In this document: in pieces, positions 24,731 through 33,186 of the stretch
Position numbering within the stretch: the first letter of the stretch is position 1
Layout of the letters: every line of letters begins with the position of its first letter
The notes under the pieces: generated by a model
Seen by the model: the letters and a program-made list of their open reading frames with translations, nothing else
The model's database searches: none
Told to the model about the DNA's origin: nothing
Assembly: GCF_900107925.1 (NCBI RefSeq)
Contig: NZ_FNUJ01000003.1
Location: 248,001-312,000 of the forward strand
Direction: 5' to 3'
Source of the DNA: Amycolatopsis pretoriensis
GTDB taxonomy: Bacteria; Actinomycetota; Actinomycetes; Mycobacteriales; Pseudonocardiaceae
Length of the DNA stretch: 64,000 nucleotides
Program-made: the position numbers and the translations under genes

Positions 24731-25577
24731 CCGGCAGCGCCCGGGGCTGCCAGTTCTCCTCGGCGTACTGCCTCGGCGTTCGCGGCTTCTTGCCCGTCAG
24801 GTGCTCGAAGTCCTCCGTCACCGGGCTGAACACCCCTGCCCTCACCAGCTCGAACAGGTGCAGCATGTGGTTCACCCAGGCTTCGGGGCGGCCCGATTTC
24901 GCGAAGTGCGCTCGGTGCTCCGACGGGGTCGCGTCCACGTGGTGGATCGGGCGGCCCGACACCTCGGCCAGCAGCTCCGCCATCTCCCCGAACGTCAGCT
25001 GGTCCGGGCCCGTGATCGTGTAGCCGCGGCCCTCATGGCCTTCCTCCGTCAGGACCGCCACCGCCGCGTCGGCCAGGTCCCTCGTGTCCGTGAAGCCGAC
25101 CCTGCTCTTGCCGCTTCCCGCGTACAGCTCGTTCTTCTCTCGCAACGCGCCGGCGAACACCCACTCGTCCTCGTCGAAGTTCTGCAGGAACCAGCTCGGG
25201 CGCAAGATCGTCCAGCTCCTGCCCGAACGCTCCACCGCCAGCTCGACCGCTCGGCGCGGGGCGACCTCCGGGGTCCGGTCGACGCCCACCGCCGACATCA
25301 GCACCACCTGGCTCACCGAGCTCGCCGCCAGGAAGCGCGTCATGATCGCCGCCGCGTCGTCGTCGCTGTCCAGACCCTTCAGGAACACCGCTTCCGCGTC
25401 TCCGACCGCCGGCGTCCACGTCGACTCGTCGTACCAGTCGAACCTCACCGGCGTCACCGAAGCGCTCGGTTCGCCGGGGTGGCGGCTCGCTGCCCGTACC
25501 GGGACCCCCGCTGCCGTCAACGCCTCCACCACGCGTCTTCCGGCCTTGCCTGTCGCACCTTCGATCCACACTGTCAT
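24720..25577 (-). CDS. NmrA/NAD(P)H-binding oxidoreductase-like protein
   Basis: A 285-residue atypical SDR. Rossmann motif GATGKAG at residues 7-13, the ILRPSWFLQNF segment near 125-136 typical of the NmrA/TMR group, and YTITGPDQLTFGEMA near the C-terminal third. Members reduce quinone-like or other small substrates or act as redox sensors. It is divergent from an AraC regulator whose start is 84 bp away, which probably controls it. The ATG fits a leaderless promoter (box at 25584-25589). Confidence 0.9.
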   Translation of the reverse strand: MTVWIEGATGKAGRRVVEALTAAGVPVRAASRHPGEPSASVTPVRFDWYDESTWTPAVGDAEAVFLKGLDSDDDAAAIMTRFLAASSVSQVVLMSAVGVDRTPEVAPRRAVELAVERSGRSWTILRPSWFLQNFDEDEWVFAGALREKNELYAGSGKSRVGFTDTRDLADAAVAVLTEEGHEGRGYTITGPDQLTFGEMAELLAEVSGRPIHHVDATPSEHRAHFAKSGRPEAWVNHMLHLFELVRAGVFSPVTEDFEHLTGKKPRTPRQYAEENWQPRALPAKG

Positions 25578-25583
25578 GGCTGC

Positions 25584-25589
25584 ACGCTA
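25584..25589 (-). promoter_or_regulatory. -10 box of leaderless NmrA-like gene
   Basis: On the minus strand TAGCGT ends six bases before ATG 25577, with no ribosome site between. Confidence 0.45.
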
Positions 25590-25649
25590 TGGTCACTCGG
25601 CGAGACGGTGAATGGCTCAAACTCTCGCTACTTTGTCCGATCGTCTCGC

Positions 25650-25655
25650 TATTGT
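25650..25655 (+). promoter_or_regulatory. -10 box of leaderless AraC gene
   Basis: TATTGT ends six bases before ATG 25662; no ribosome site is present. Confidence 0.5.
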
Positions 25656-25661
25656 GGACTC

Positions 25662-26588
25662 ATGGATGTGCTTGCCGATGTTCTGGGCGCCCTGCGAGCC
25701 GGTACTCCCGTCGCCGCCCACACCGAGGCCCATGCTCCCTGGGGGCTGCGCTTCGACCACACCACGGGCGCTTCCTTCCACGTCGTCCTGCAGGGCACCT
25801 CCTGGCTGACCCCGCTACCCGACGGCCCGGATTTCGAGCCCGTCGAACTCGGACCTGGCGACGTCGTCCTGCTCGGGCGTGGTGTTCCGCACGCCATGAC
25901 CTCGACGCCCGGAACTCCCCTGGTCGACTTCCGGCCCACTCGGCCGTCCGCTGCCACGCCCTTCGGACGCGTCTCGCTTCCTGGCACTGGCGCTCGTGCC
26001 ACCGTGGTTTGTGGTGCCTACCGGCTGCGCCGGTATCGGCCGCACCCCCTGCTGCGGGACCTGCCCGAGGTGCTGCACCTGCCCGCCGCGCCCGGCCGGC
26101 ATCCCGGGCTGCGGGCGCTCGTGCAGCTCCTCGGCGACGAGCTCGCCGCTCATCCGCCCGGTGCCGCCGTGGTCGCTCCCTCGCTCGTCGACGCCCTGCT
26201 CGTCTACATGCTGCGGGCCTGGCTCGGGGAGACCGCCGGTTCGCCCGGCTGGTCCGGCGCGCTCGCCGATCCCGCGACCGCGCGGGCTCTCGCCGCCATT
26301 CACGGCGATCCCGCCCGCGCCTGGACCGTCGAACAGCTCGGGGCCGCCGCCGGCCTCTCGCGGGCCGCCTTCGCCCGGCGGTTCGCCTCCCTCGTCGGTG
26401 AACCTCCGCTCACCTACCTCACGCGGTGGCGGATGACCACCGCCGCGCAGCTGCTCCGCGAGTCCGATCGGCCCGTGGCCCAAGTCGCCGCGGCCGTCGG
26501 GTACGGGTCGGCTTTCGCCTTCTCCAAAGCGTTCCGGCGCGAGTACGCCACCACCCCGGGTGGCTACCGCGGCGCCGAACTCAGCTGA
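25662..26588 (+). CDS. AraC family regulator with cupin sensor domain
   Basis: A 308-residue regulator: N-terminal cupin_6-type ligand domain (about 1-190; GDVVLLGRGVPHAM carries the cupin-like His) and a C-terminal double HTH (about 205-300) with GLSRAAFARRF and VAQVAAAVGYGSAFAFSKAF. It is divergent from an NmrA-like oxidoreductase, the usual arrangement for this subfamily, so it likely activates that gene in response to a small hydrophobic compound. Overlaps the convergent saccharopine-dehydrogenase-like gene by 8 bp. Confidence 0.93.
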   Translation: MDVLADVLGALRAGTPVAAHTEAHAPWGLRFDHTTGASFHVVLQGTSWLTPLPDGPDFEPVELGPGDVVLLGRGVPHAMTSTPGTPLVDFRPTRPSAATPFGRVSLPGTGARATVVCGAYRLRRYRPHPLLRDLPEVLHLPAAPGRHPGLRALVQLLGDELAAHPPGAAVVAPSLVDALLVYMLRAWLGETAGSPGWSGALADPATARALAAIHGDPARAWTVEQLGAAAGLSRAAFARRFASLVGEPPLTYLTRWRMTTAAQLLRESDRPVAQVAAAVGYGSAFAFSKAFRREYATTPGGYRGAELS

Positions 26589-27528
26589 GCTCCACCGAAA
26601 TGTGCGGGTGGAGGGCCTTCAGGAAGCCGGCCGCGTCGAACATCTCCCCCGCCGACGCGACGCCCGTCGCCTTCGTCCGTCCACTCAGGATCCGGTCCAC
26701 CGCTTCGACCGCGAGCGGTGCGCTCACCGCGTAGATGTCCTCGCCGCGCGCCACCGCCCGGCGCTCCTCGGCGCCCGCGCGGACCACCACCTCCACCACG
26801 AACTCCTCCGCCGCGTCGCGCTCGTTCGCCGCCGCCAGGTCCTTCGCGGCGTCGGCCGTCATGTAGCTCGTGACGTCCGCGACCTTCAGGTGCCGGGGGA
26901 TCGTCACGATGTCCGCCATCGAGAACTCGCCGAGCACCGGCCGCGTCCCCAGCGGCTCGGGGAACGTCCACTCCAGCGACGGCAGCGCGTCCTCGCGGTG
27001 CTCCAGCCGGCCGCCCGCGAAGCGGATGCGCTTGCCGCCACGGCGTTCCCGCGACACCCGGCCCGCGTCGAGGGTGCCCGGTGTGGGGTGCCAGCCGCTC
27101 AGGCCGTACGCCACGTGGACCTCGTCGGCCGCCGCCCAGCCGGCCATCGCCGCCGTCGCCAGCAGGTCCGCCAGACCGCCGAAGAACGCCATCGCGGGCA
27201 CCACCGGCGTGGCGACGTCCAGCGCGAACGTGTCGAGGTTGGCCTCGATCTCCGCCGCGACGTCCACGTACGGCACGCCGGCACGCGCCGCCGCCTCGAT
27301 CACCGGGCGCGCGGTCGCCGCGAACGGGCCCGCGCAGTTGATCACCGCGGCGACGCCCTCCAGCGCGCGGTCGAGCGACGCCGGGTCGTCGACCGAGGCC
27401 GGCCGGCCGCCCGGAAGCTTCGCCGCGTCGCGACCGGAAAGGACCGGCGTGAAGCCGCGTTCGCGCAGCTCAGCCACCACGAAGCGGCCGGTGTGTCCGT
27501 AAGCGCCGTAAACCAGTACCGAAGTCAT
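26581..27528 (-). CDS. saccharopine dehydrogenase-like NAD(P)-binding protein
   Basis: A 315-residue protein of the saccharopine dehydrogenase NADP-binding (Sacchrp_dh_NADP) family: GAYGHTG Rossmann loop at residues 8-14, NCAGPFAATARPVIEAA near 90, and YVDVAAE. The short length and lack of the lysine-pathway C-domain argue against true saccharopine dehydrogenase; homologues are trans-acting enoyl reductase-like enzymes of unknown substrate. It is divergent from a GlxA-type regulator 70 bp away, its probable controller. Confidence 0.88.
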   Translation of the reverse strand: MTSVLVYGAYGHTGRFVVAELRERGFTPVLSGRDAAKLPGGRPASVDDPASLDRALEGVAAVINCAGPFAATARPVIEAAARAGVPYVDVAAEIEANLDTFALDVATPVVPAMAFFGGLADLLATAAMAGWAAADEVHVAYGLSGWHPTPGTLDAGRVSRERRGGKRIRFAGGRLEHREDALPSLEWTFPEPLGTRPVLGEFSMADIVTIPRHLKVADVTSYMTADAAKDLAAANERDAAEEFVVEVVVRAGAEERRAVARGEDIYAVSAPLAVEAVDRILSGRTKATGVASAGEMFDAAGFLKALHPHISVELS

Positions 27529-27585
27529 GCGGCAATCCTCGCGATCGTTCCGCGCTCGCGACAGTGTCCGGAACGACGTCCTGCG

Positions 27586-27591
27586 TACACT
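27586..27591 (+). promoter_or_regulatory. -10 box of leaderless GlxA-type regulator gene
   Basis: TACACT ends seven bases before ATG 27599; no ribosome site is present. This fixes the start at 27599 rather than an earlier in-frame ATG at 27527. Confidence 0.5.
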
Positions 27592-27598
27592 TTCGGAC

Positions 27599-28516
27599 AT
27601 GCACGCTGTCGCGCTGGCCGCCACCGACGGGATGCTGTCGTTCGAGCTGACGATCGCGTCCGAGGTGTTCGGCGACGACCCGCGGTACGACTTCGCCGTC
27701 TGCGGACCGGCGCCGGTCCGCGTCGGCCGGTTCCTCCTCGAGCCGGACGCCGGCCTCGACCGGCTGGCGCACGCGGGCACGGTGCTCGTGCCCGGCTGGG
27801 CGGACGTCGACGCGGACCCGCCCGCCGACCTGGTCGCCGCGGTGCGCGCGGCCCACGCGGCCGGCGCGCGGGTCGCGTCCCTCTGCACGGGCGCGTTCGT
27901 GCTCGCCGCCGCCGGCCTGCTCGACGGCCTCCGCGCGACGACGCACTGGGCGCACACCGACGTCCTCGCCGCCCGGTTCCCCAGCGTGACGGTGGACCCG
28001 GACGTCCTGTACGTCGACAACGGCAGCGTGCTGACGTCGGCGGGCAAGGCCGCGGCGATGGACCTCTGCCTGCACCTGGTCCGCGCCGACCACGGCCCCG
28101 CGGCCGCCAACGCGGTCGCCCGCCGCCTGGTCGTGCCCCCGCACCGAGCGGGCGGCCAGGCCCAGTACGTCGCCACACCGGTCCCCGCCCGCGACGACCA
28201 CCCGCTGGCCGCGCTGCTCCCGTGGATCACCGCGCGCCTCGACCGGCCGCTGACGGTGGAGGACCTGGCCCGCCAGGCGAAGGTGAGCACACGGCACCTG
28301 ACCCGCCACTTCCACGCGGCGACGGGCACGACACCGTTGCGGTGGCTGCTGGTCCAACGGATCAGGCGGGCCCAGGAACTGCTGGAGAACACCGACTCAC
28401 CGGTGGAGACGATCGCGGCGGCGGTCGGAATGGGAACGGCGACAACGTTGCGCCGGCACTTCAACCGGACGGTGGGAGTGCCCCCGGACACCTACCGCCG
28501 CACCTTCCGCGGTTAG
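27599..28516 (+). CDS. GlxA-type AraC regulator with DJ-1/PfpI domain
   Basis: A 305-residue regulator: DJ-1/PfpI-like N-terminal domain (about 1-175) with the nucleophile-elbow segment SLCTGAFVLAAAGLLDG, and a C-terminal AraC HTH pair (about 205-300; VSTRHLTRHFHAATG and IAAAVGMGTATTLRRHF). In this family the amidase-like fold serves as a ligand sensor. Divergent from the saccharopine-dehydrogenase-like gene. GTCCG and CGGAC half-sites occur in the short intergenic gap and could form its operator. Confidence 0.93.
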   Translation: MHAVALAATDGMLSFELTIASEVFGDDPRYDFAVCGPAPVRVGRFLLEPDAGLDRLAHAGTVLVPGWADVDADPPADLVAAVRAAHAAGARVASLCTGAFVLAAAGLLDGLRATTHWAHTDVLAARFPSVTVDPDVLYVDNGSVLTSAGKAAAMDLCLHLVRADHGPAAANAVARRLVVPPHRAGGQAQYVATPVPARDDHPLAALLPWITARLDRPLTVEDLARQAKVSTRHLTRHFHAATGTTPLRWLLVQRIRRAQELLENTDSPVETIAAAVGMGTATTLRRHFNRTVGVPPDTYRRTFRG

Positions 28517-28517
28517 G

Positions 28518-29597
28518 TCAATAGCGCACGTCGCTCTGCAGCAGCGGCGGGTACACAGTGGACGGTTCGCCGTCGACCGTCGTCCCCGCGAACTGCAGCA
28601 TCGCCCGCTGGGCGCCGTGCATCGGGGCCGGGTAGTCCAGCGTCGGTGCGGACACCTCGTCCAGCCGGGCCAGATCAGCTGCCGAGAGCGTCACGTCGAG
28701 GCCCGCGAGGTTGCCCGTCAGGTGCTCGAGCCGGCGCGCGCCGACGATCGGGACCACCGTGCCCGGCCGCGCGCGCAGCCACGCCAGGGAAACCGCCGCG
28801 GACGTCGTCTCCAACGACGAAGCGATCGAAGCCACCACGTCGAGCACGGCGAACTCCTCCTCCGTGGGGCCGCCGACGAAGGCGGCGCGCGCCGAATCGG
28901 GAACCCCGGAGCGGCGGTACTTGCCCGACAGGAAGCCGTTCTTCAGCGGGCTCCACGGTGTCAGCGCGAGGCCCTGGTCGAGCGCGAACGGTGCCAGCTC
29001 CCCCTCGACCGTCCGCGCCAGCAGCGAGTACTCGACCTGCAGCGCGACCAGCGGCGTCCAGCCCCGCAGCAGCGCGGTCGTCTGCGCCTGCGCGGTGACC
29101 CACGCCGGGGTGTTCGAGAAGCCGACGTACCGGATCTTGCCCGCGCGCACGAGGTCGTCGAGCGTGCGCAGGGTTTCCTCGGTCGGCGTGTGGCGGTCCC
29201 AGTTGTGCAGCCAGTACAGGTCGAGGTGGTCGGTCCGCAGCCGCCGCAGCGACTCGTCGAGCTGGGCGATGATCGACGCGCGGCCGGCGCCGCCGCCGTT
29301 GGGGTCGCCCGGGAACATGTTGCCGAAGAACTTCGACGCCAGCACCACGCGTGAGCGCAGGCCCGGCCGCGCCGCGAAGAAGTCGCCGAGGATCTTCTCG
29401 GAGTGGCCGTTGGTGTAGAAGTTGGCCGTGTCGACGAAGTTCCCGCCGAGGTCGAGGTAGGTCGCGAGGATCTTTTCGGACTCCTCGACACTGCACCCCG
29501 CGCCGCCGGGGTCCTCGCCGAAGGTCATCGCGCCGAGCGCGAACGGGCTGACGCGCAGCCCGGAGCGGCCGAGGGTGACGTAGTGGTCGAGTGGCAT
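28518..29597 (-). CDS. aldo/keto reductase
   Basis: A 359-residue aldo/keto reductase with all catalytic parts: D and Y in FVDTANFYTNGHSE, K in LASKFFG, and H in DLYWLHNWD. The C-terminal PIVGARRLEHLTGN is the NADPH-binding region. Members reduce aldehydes and ketones. It ends 1 bp from the convergent GlxA-type gene and is divergent from another AraC regulator with a perfect palindrome between, so it is probably the regulated target. ATG 29597 has a GGAGGAGAG ribosome site. Confidence 0.94.
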   Translation of the reverse strand: MPLDHYVTLGRSGLRVSPFALGAMTFGEDPGGAGCSVEESEKILATYLDLGGNFVDTANFYTNGHSEKILGDFFAARPGLRSRVVLASKFFGNMFPGDPNGGGAGRASIIAQLDESLRRLRTDHLDLYWLHNWDRHTPTEETLRTLDDLVRAGKIRYVGFSNTPAWVTAQAQTTALLRGWTPLVALQVEYSLLARTVEGELAPFALDQGLALTPWSPLKNGFLSGKYRRSGVPDSARAAFVGGPTEEEFAVLDVVASIASSLETTSAAVSLAWLRARPGTVVPIVGARRLEHLTGNLAGLDVTLSAADLARLDEVSAPTLDYPAPMHGAQRAMLQFAGTTVDGEPSTVYPPLLQSDVRY

Positions 29598-29700
29598 GGA
29601 ACTCTCCTCCGGTGTCGGATTGACACCACCAGGAAACCGCGAACACCCAGCTCAACGGTAGATCGATCGACGCGGGTCCTTGCACGATCCGCGCACAGTG

Positions 29701-29717
29701 GATTGTCGACGACAATC
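29701..29717. promoter_or_regulatory. 17-bp operator-like palindrome
   Basis: Perfect inverted repeat GATTGTC-GAC-GACAATC, 104 bp from the reductase start and 21 bp before the AraC start. Lower GC than surroundings. A likely binding site for the adjacent AraC protein or another dimeric regulator. Confidence 0.65.
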
Positions 29718-29737
29718 GGCCGTGCTTCCCTGGAAGC

Positions 29738-30628
29738 GTGCTGACCGAGCTCCGCGACCTCGTCGCCACCCACGCGCGCGCCGACCTGCGCACGCCGATC
29801 CCGGGCCTGCTGCTGTCCGAAGTGGACACCAGCGAGCCGCACCACTCGCTGGCCGAGCCGCTGCTGGTGGTCATGGCCCAGGGCGGCAAGCGCCTGCTGC
29901 TCGGCGAGCAGGTGCACACCTACCGCGCCGGGCAGTACCTCCTGGTCGGCACGGACCTGCCGGTGACCGGCCACTTCCTCGGCGCGACACCGGAGACGCC
30001 GGCGTTGGGCGTGGGCCTGGCGCTGCGGCCCGCGGCCATCGCCCCGCTGCTGCTCGAAGCCCCGCCGGGCCGGTTCCCGCGCACCCCGCCGGCGTCGCCG
30101 ATCGCGACCGGGGACGCGAGCCCGGAGCTGCTCGACGCCGTCGTCCGGCTGGTGCGGCTGGTCGGCCACCCCGCCGACGCGCCCGTGCTCGCCCCGCTGA
30201 TCGAGCGGGAGATCCTCTGGCGGCTGCTGACCGGCCCGCACGGCGGTCTGCTCCGCCAGATCGGCCTGGCCGACAGCGGGTCCCACTCGATCAACGGCGC
30301 GATCCGGTGGATCCGCGAGAACTTCGCCGAACCGATGCGGATCGACGAGCTCGCGCGGCTGAGCGGGCTGAGCCCGTCGGCGTTCCACCGGCACTTCCGC
30401 GCGGTCACGGCGATGAGCCCGCTGCAGTTCCAGAAGCGCATCCGCCTGCAGGAGGCCCGTTCGCTGCTGCTGGCCGACGCGGGCGACGTCGCCGGCGTCG
30501 GGCACATCGTCGGCTACGACAGCCCGTCGCAGTTCAACCGCGAGTACCGCCGCCTCTTCGGCGCCCCGCCCGGCCAGGACGCGGCCCGGCTGCGCGCGGC
30601 GGCCGCCCCGGGGCCGCGGCTGCCCTGA
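29738..30628 (+). CDS. AraC family regulator (AraC_N type)
   Basis: A 296-residue regulator with an AraC N-terminal sensor domain (about 10-165; VVMAQGGKRLLLGEQ and YLLVGTDLPVTGH are typical) and a C-terminal HTH (about 190-285; LSGLSPSAFHRHFRAVTAMSPLQFQK split across two helices, then HIVGYDSPSQFNREYRR). This group commonly activates alcohol dehydrogenase or aldo/keto reductase genes; here the aldo/keto reductase is divergent. GTG 29738 gives the canonical N-terminus MLTELRDLV. Confidence 0.93.
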   Translation: MLTELRDLVATHARADLRTPIPGLLLSEVDTSEPHHSLAEPLLVVMAQGGKRLLLGEQVHTYRAGQYLLVGTDLPVTGHFLGATPETPALGVGLALRPAAIAPLLLEAPPGRFPRTPPASPIATGDASPELLDAVVRLVRLVGHPADAPVLAPLIEREILWRLLTGPHGGLLRQIGLADSGSHSINGAIRWIRENFAEPMRIDELARLSGLSPSAFHRHFRAVTAMSPLQFQKRIRLQEARSLLLADAGDVAGVGHIVGYDSPSQFNREYRRLFGAPPGQDAARLRAAAAPGPRLP

Positions 30629-30677
30629 CGTCCGATCCGTTCAAGACCCGCGCCCGCGCCGGTGCGACGCTGGGCAC

Positions 30678-31565
30678 ATGGCTGTGAACCTTTCCGCGGC
30701 GGCGTCGTTCATGGCGACGCACGCCCGGCTCCTCGACCGACGCCGCTTCGAGCTGCTCCGCGGCGAAACCCACGCCGACGCCGTGCTGGCCGCCGTCGAC
30801 GGCTACCGCAACCCCGACGGGGGCTACGGCTGGGGCCTCGAGCCCGACCTGCGGGCGCCGGAAAGCCAGCCCGGCGGCGCGCTGCACGCCTTCGAGGTCT
30901 TCGAGGACCTCGGCCCGGACACGACCCCGCACGCGGCCCGGCTCTGCGACTGGCTGGCCTCGGTGTCGACCCCGGACGGTGGCCTGCCCTTCGCCTTGCC
31001 CGTGGCGGACCCGGCGGGCTGCGCGCCCTTCTGGGTCCAGGCCGACCCGAAGGAGGCGACGCTGCAGAGCACGGCGTTCGCCGCCGGGGTAGCCCTGCGC
31101 GTCGCCCGCCACGACCGCGCGGTGCGTGAGCACCCGTGGCTGGCCGCGGCGACCGACTACTGCTTCCGTGAGATCCGCGGCCTTTCCGAAGCACCGCACG
31201 CGATCGCGTTGTCGTTCGCGGTGGGCATGGTGGACGCGGCGCACGACTTCCACGCCGAAGCGGCCCCGCTCCTGGACCGGCTGGCCGCGTACGTCTCGCC
31301 CGACGGGCTGGTCCCGGTGGCCGGCGGTTCGGAAGGGGAAACGCTGCGGGCACTGGACTTCGCGCCGCTGCCAGATCGCCCGGCCCGCGCGTTGTTCGCG
31401 GACGCCGTCATCGACGCGGAGCTTCAGCGGCTCGCCGGGCAGCAGCAGGACGACGGCGGCTGGCGCGTCGACTTCGCGAGCTATTCGCCCGCCGCGGAGC
31501 TCGAATGGCGTGGTTACGCGACCGTGCGTGCGGTGTCGATCCTGCAGCGCAACGGAGTCGTCTGA
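30678..31565 (+). CDS. prenyltransferase/squalene-cyclase-like alpha-alpha barrel protein
   Basis: A 295-residue helical protein with internal repeats related to terpenoid-cyclase/prenyltransferase toroids: NPDGGYGWGLEPDLR (about 39-53) and QQQDDGGWRVDF (about 259-270) are QW-like motifs. It is about half the length of a squalene cyclase and no DxDD or DDxxD motif is visible, so catalysis is doubtful. Same strand as, and 49 bp after, the AraC gene. Homologues are usually annotated hypothetical. Confidence 0.8.
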   Translation: MAVNLSAAASFMATHARLLDRRRFELLRGETHADAVLAAVDGYRNPDGGYGWGLEPDLRAPESQPGGALHAFEVFEDLGPDTTPHAARLCDWLASVSTPDGGLPFALPVADPAGCAPFWVQADPKEATLQSTAFAAGVALRVARHDRAVREHPWLAAATDYCFREIRGLSEAPHAIALSFAVGMVDAAHDFHAEAAPLLDRLAAYVSPDGLVPVAGGSEGETLRALDFAPLPDRPARALFADAVIDAELQRLAGQQQDDGGWRVDFASYSPAAELEWRGYATVRAVSILQRNGVV

Positions 31566-31700
31566 GCTTCTACACGGGCGATATGGAGCTTCACTCGGCC
31601 GTGGCACATCGGAATCACCGGCGGTGACCGGTCCGGCGCCTTACGGTGTGCCCGGCCGACCCCGTACTGTGACGGGAACGCTCGCGCCCGGAGGTGAGGC

Positions 31701-31883
31701 ATGTCGTCGCGCAACCCGTTGAGCTGGTTCGCCCGCTGGGCCGACTGGTTCGAGGAACGCGGCGTCTACGTGCCCGGCGAGGAGAGCCGCGCGGTCGACC
31801 CGGTCCGCGATTTCGGCTGGCTGATGGCCGCGTGGGTGGCCGGCGTGGCGATCTTCATCCTGCTGTTGGCACTCGCCGTTTAA
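31701..31883 (+). CDS. small single-pass membrane protein, 60 aa
   Basis: A 60-residue protein: an aromatic, charged N-terminus (WFARWADWFEERGVYVPG) and one C-terminal membrane helix (AAWVAGVAIFILLLALAV). ATG 31701 is preceded by CGGAGGTGAG, an excellent ribosome site, which supports expression. No family recognised. Confidence 0.72.
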   Translation: MSSRNPLSWFARWADWFEERGVYVPGEESRAVDPVRDFGWLMAAWVAGVAIFILLLALAV

Positions 31884-32075
31884 GTGGCATGTCGGTGGTG
31901 ATTGTCACCACCCGTGCCGTTCCGGTCACGGATTGGCCACGGGGCGGCACCAGGTGCGCGACAACCCCCTGTGTTTCCTCGTAACCCCGCGCGATCACGG
32001 CCAGAGTGGAGCGGGTTCGCCCGGCACGCCCCGTTGCCGAACGGCACCCCCGACCCGCCGACTGGAGTACCCGCG

Positions 32076-32618
32076 ATGGCGCTCGCGCGCACGTGCAAGA
32101 TCATGTTCACCACAGGACTGCTTTCCCTGGCGGTGGCGTGCGGGGTCCCTTCGGCGCAGGACGGCACCGCGGCCCTCGGCGCGGGTTCGCCCGCGGGCGC
32201 GGGAGCGTCGGCCTCACAGGCGGGCAACGACCTCAAGTTCGGCGCCGACCACCGGTTCGCCAGCGGCCTCACCATCTCGGTCGGCTCGCCGAAGTCGTTC
32301 CAGCCCAGCGCGTCGGCCTACCCGCACAGCCCCCGCGGCGCGGCGTTCGACGTCGAGCTGACGAACGACGGCGCGACGACGTACAAGCTCTCGGGCCTCA
32401 CGGTCACCGCGACCAAGTCGGGCAGCCCCGTCAAGCAGGTCGTGGACACGACCCAGGGGTTCACCGGCATCGCGGACGCGGGCAAGGACGTGCTGCCGGG
32501 CCGCTCGGTGCGCGTCACGCTGGCGTTCGCGGTCCCGCAGGAGCCGGCCCAGCTGCGGCTGCAGATCCGCCCGAGCGCGACCGAGCCCGCCGCGGTCACC
32601 TACTGCGGCCCGGCCTGA
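32076..32618 (+). CDS. DUF4352-like lipoprotein
   Basis: A 180-residue secreted lipoprotein. The signal peptide ends in a lipobox LAVAC (Cys at about residue 22). After a flexible Gly/Ala/Ser linker, a beta-sandwich domain (about 55-175) follows with GAAFDVELTNDGATTYKLSGL and a GRSVRVTLAF strand, the pattern of DUF4352/telomeric-repeat-like Ig domains on bacterial lipoproteins. Ribosome site GGAG precedes ATG 32076. Probably surface-anchored; ligand unknown. Confidence 0.85.
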   Translation: MALARTCKIMFTTGLLSLAVACGVPSAQDGTAALGAGSPAGAGASASQAGNDLKFGADHRFASGLTISVGSPKSFQPSASAYPHSPRGAAFDVELTNDGATTYKLSGLTVTATKSGSPVKQVVDTTQGFTGIADAGKDVLPGRSVRVTLAFAVPQEPAQLRLQIRPSATEPAAVTYCGPA

Positions 32619-32621
32619 CGC

Positions 32622-32627
32622 TACGCT
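32622..32627 (+). promoter_or_regulatory. -10 box of leaderless bcp gene
   Basis: TACGCT ends seven bases before ATG 32635 and no ribosome site is present. Confidence 0.5.
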
Positions 32628-32634
32628 CGGCCCC

Positions 32635-33108
32635 ATGACCGAGCGACTTTCCCCCGGCGACGAAGCCCCCGACTTCACCCTGCCCGACAGCGAGGGCAAG
32701 GACGTCTCGCTGCGCGACTACCGCGGCAAGTCCGTCGTCGTGTACTTCTACCCGGCGGCGAGCACCCCGGGCTGCACCAAGCAGGCGTGCGACTTCCGCG
32801 ACAACCTCGCCGAGCTGAACGACGCGGGCTACCAGGTCATCGGCATCTCCCCGGACACGCAGGCGAAGCTGGCGAAGTTCGCCGCGAACGAGAGCCTGAC
32901 GTTCCCGCTCCTGGGCGACCCGGACAAGGGCGTCATCGAGGCATGGGGCGCGTACGGCGAGAAGAAGAACTACGGCAAGACGTACCTGGGCGTGATCCGT
33001 TCGACGTTCGTGGTCGACGCGGACGGCAAGATCGCGAACGCGTTCTACAACGTCCGCGCGACCGGCCACGTGGCGAAGCTGATCCGGGACCTCGGCCTGG
33101 CTTCTTGA
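32635..33108 (+). CDS. bcp: thioredoxin-dependent peroxiredoxin (BCP/PrxQ type)
   Basis: A 157-residue peroxiredoxin. Peroxidatic C47 lies in YPAASTPGCT and resolving C52 five residues later in KQACDF, the PrxQ/BCP arrangement that forms an intra-helix disulfide. GKTYLGVIRSTFVVD carries the conserved Arg. It reduces hydroperoxides with thioredoxin electrons in the cytosol. It starts 17 bp after the lipoprotein gene but appears to have its own leaderless promoter. Confidence 0.96.
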   Translation: MTERLSPGDEAPDFTLPDSEGKDVSLRDYRGKSVVVYFYPAASTPGCTKQACDFRDNLAELNDAGYQVIGISPDTQAKLAKFAANESLTFPLLGDPDKGVIEAWGAYGEKKNYGKTYLGVIRSTFVVDADGKIANAFYNVRATGHVAKLIRDLGLAS

Positions 33109-33132
33109 GTTCTTCCACCCGCTTGCAGGCTT

Positions 33133-33183
33133 GTCCTCCCCCGGTCCGCCAGGAAACATCCGGCGGTCTGAGGGCGGGAGGAC
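33133..33183 (+). promoter_or_regulatory. hairpin enclosing the NACHT ribosome site
   Basis: Outer arms GTCCTCCC (33133-33140) and GGGAGGAC (33176-33183) pair over 8 bp; an inner CCGCC/GGCGG stem (33146-33150 with 33162-33166) extends the structure. The 3' arm is the ribosome site of the NACHT gene (TTG 33187), so translation could be masked; the element may also end bcp transcripts. Confidence 0.5.
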
Positions 33184-33186
33184 GTT

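Noticed and set aside
26581..27528. True saccharopine dehydrogenase of lysine metabolism
   Set aside because: Only the NAD(P)-binding part matches; it is too short and has no lysine-pathway neighbours.
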